Source of the DNA: Actinomycetes bacterium
GTDB taxonomy: Bacteria; Actinomycetota; Acidimicrobiia; Acidimicrobiales; Palsa-688
Length of the DNA stretch: 6,048 bases
Direction of reading: 5' to 3'
Assembly (NCBI GenBank): GCA_021821705.1
Contig: JAKACE010000125.1
Span: forward strand, 1-6,048
Shown here: positions 5,385 through 6,048 of the stretch, piece by piece
Layout of the letters: the number at the start of each line of letters is the position of its first letter
Numbering within the stretch: position 1 is the first letter of the stretch
Translations under genes and position numbers: made by a program
Notes under the pieces: generated by a model
Seen by the model: the letters and a program-made list of their open reading frames with translations, nothing else
Databases searched by the model: none
What the model was told of the DNA's origin: nothing

Positions 5385-6047
5385 TCAGCTCCCAGAGCCG
5401 CGTGGAAGCCGGCGGTAATAGTCGACCAGCGAGCGGGGGACCTTCTTCCCCTTGGCGCGGTAGCGGGCCTTCAGCGCAGCCCAGCTGCGTGCGAGGGCCG
5501 AGTTCTCGGGCGAAGCTGCTGCTGCGTCGAGCTCCAGCTTCTCCAGTAGGACGTCGTCGTCGCGGACGATGAGCCGGGCTTTGCCGATAGCCCACCCTGC
5601 GAGGGCGGGCTTGTGTGCAGCTATGGCCGCTCGCGCCAGGTCGACGGCGGCGCTATAGGCCTCGTTGGTCAGGCGCGTTGCCAACCCACCGGCCTCGAGC
5701 GCCCAGGTGAAAGTACCGGTCGGCACGTTCGCGAAAGGGACGCCCCGGAGGAGGGACAGGGCCTCGGCCAGAGGACCTATGGCCCCATCAGGGTCGGCCT
5801 TGGCACGTGCTATCGCCGACTCAAACCGGGCCACGTCGGTGCCGATGCCCACGGCCCGGTAGCCCCTGGTCCTCGAACTGGAAGGCAGGTGCTCCGCGCC
5901 GATCGCCTTCCGTAGCGAGCTGACGCGGGTCCAAAGGGTGCTTGCTGCCCAGTCGGTCTCCTTGGCCGCGGCTAGGTCCGCACGTAGCTCCTCGCCGCTG
6001 AACTCCCTCTCCGGGCCCAGCGCGAGGCGCGCCAGCAGTTCGAGCTC
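5385..6047 (-). CDS. SARP-type regulator, C-terminal part: winged helix plus BTAD (N-terminus outside window)
   Basis: This frame is open from the window edge to a TGA at 5385-5387, giving 220 residues. The visible part starts ELELLARLALGPEREFSGEE. STLWTRVSSLRKAIGAEHLP and RGYRAVGIGTDVARFE follow, the recognition-helix and wing pattern of an OmpR/SARP winged helix. Residues about 70-205 are a BTAD repeat domain: LLRGVPFANVPTGTFTWALE, LTNEAYSAAVDLARAAIAAH, and a final helical part with ALARSWAALKARYR. SARP/BTAD proteins usually activate transcription from promoters with direct repeats. In actinobacterial conjugative elements, similar C-termini often follow LysM or other N-terminal domains, so the missing N-terminus may hold something else. 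A start near 5852 would cut through the winged helix and is rejected. Whether it controls the downstream operon is inference from position. Confidence 0.88.
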   Translation of the reverse strand, partial: ELELLARLALGPEREFSGEELRADLAAAKETDWAASTLWTRVSSLRKAIGAEHLPSSSRTRGYRAVGIGTDVARFESAIARAKADPDGAIGPLAEALSLLRGVPFANVPTGTFTWALEAGGLATRLTNEAYSAAVDLARAAIAAHKPALAGWAIGKARLIVRDDDVLLEKLELDAAAASPENSALARSWAALKARYRAKGKKVPRSLVDYYRRLPRGSGS

Positions 6048-6048
6048 C

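Noticed and set aside
4863..5572. Several open frames of 80-190 codons on both strands within the 0.7-kb gap.
   Set aside because: They overlap one another, lack third-position G/C bias and ribosome sites, and read as Arg/Ser/Pro-rich sequence without domains.

Overview
The window is very GC-rich, with G or C at most third codon positions. GTG starts are frequent, Shine-Dalgarno sites are strong where present, and genes are packed with overlaps or gaps of a few bases. Together with the protein families seen, this points to an actinobacterium (Actinomycetota). Nothing in the sequence fixes a genus. Every gene I can support lies on the minus strand, so transcription runs from the high-coordinate end to the low-coordinate end. 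The long plus-strand open frames are shadows of these genes.

In transcription order: (1) 6047-5385, the C-terminal part of a regulator with a SARP-type winged helix followed by a bacterial transcriptional activator domain (BTAD); its N-terminus lies outside the window. (2) 5384-4669, about 0.7 kb with no convincing gene but with a cluster of direct and inverted repeats. (3) 4668-4303 and 4318-about 3897, two small unrecognised genes that overlap by 16 bp; the second has no stop in its own frame. (4) 3768-2728, a secreted or membrane-anchored two-domain cell-wall hydrolase (lysozyme-like transglycosylase plus NlpC/P60). (5) 2652-2356, a small two-helix membrane protein resembling DUF6112, with a tandem 15-bp repeat built on its start codon. 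(6) 2359-1544, a single-pass membrane protein of unknown family. (7) 1540-362, a TrbL/VirB6-like polytopic channel protein (SCO6881 type). (8) 358 to beyond position 1, the N-terminus of an SCO6880-type protein.

Items 4 to 8 have the content and order of the type IV secretion (conjugation) module of actinobacterial integrative elements. The hydrolase would open the peptidoglycan. The small and polytopic membrane proteins would form the inner-membrane channel. The SCO6880-type protein would normally be followed by the VirB4/TraC-like ATPase, here beyond the window. The window is therefore probably part of an integrated conjugative element or plasmid. No integrase, relaxase, tRNA or attachment site is visible to confirm this.

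The points most worth a second look are the repeat cluster in the 0.7-kb gap, the duplicated start-codon repeat of the small membrane protein, the stable hairpin just before that gene, the missing stop of the second small gene, and the apparent loss of the usual third catalytic residue in the NlpC/P60 domain.
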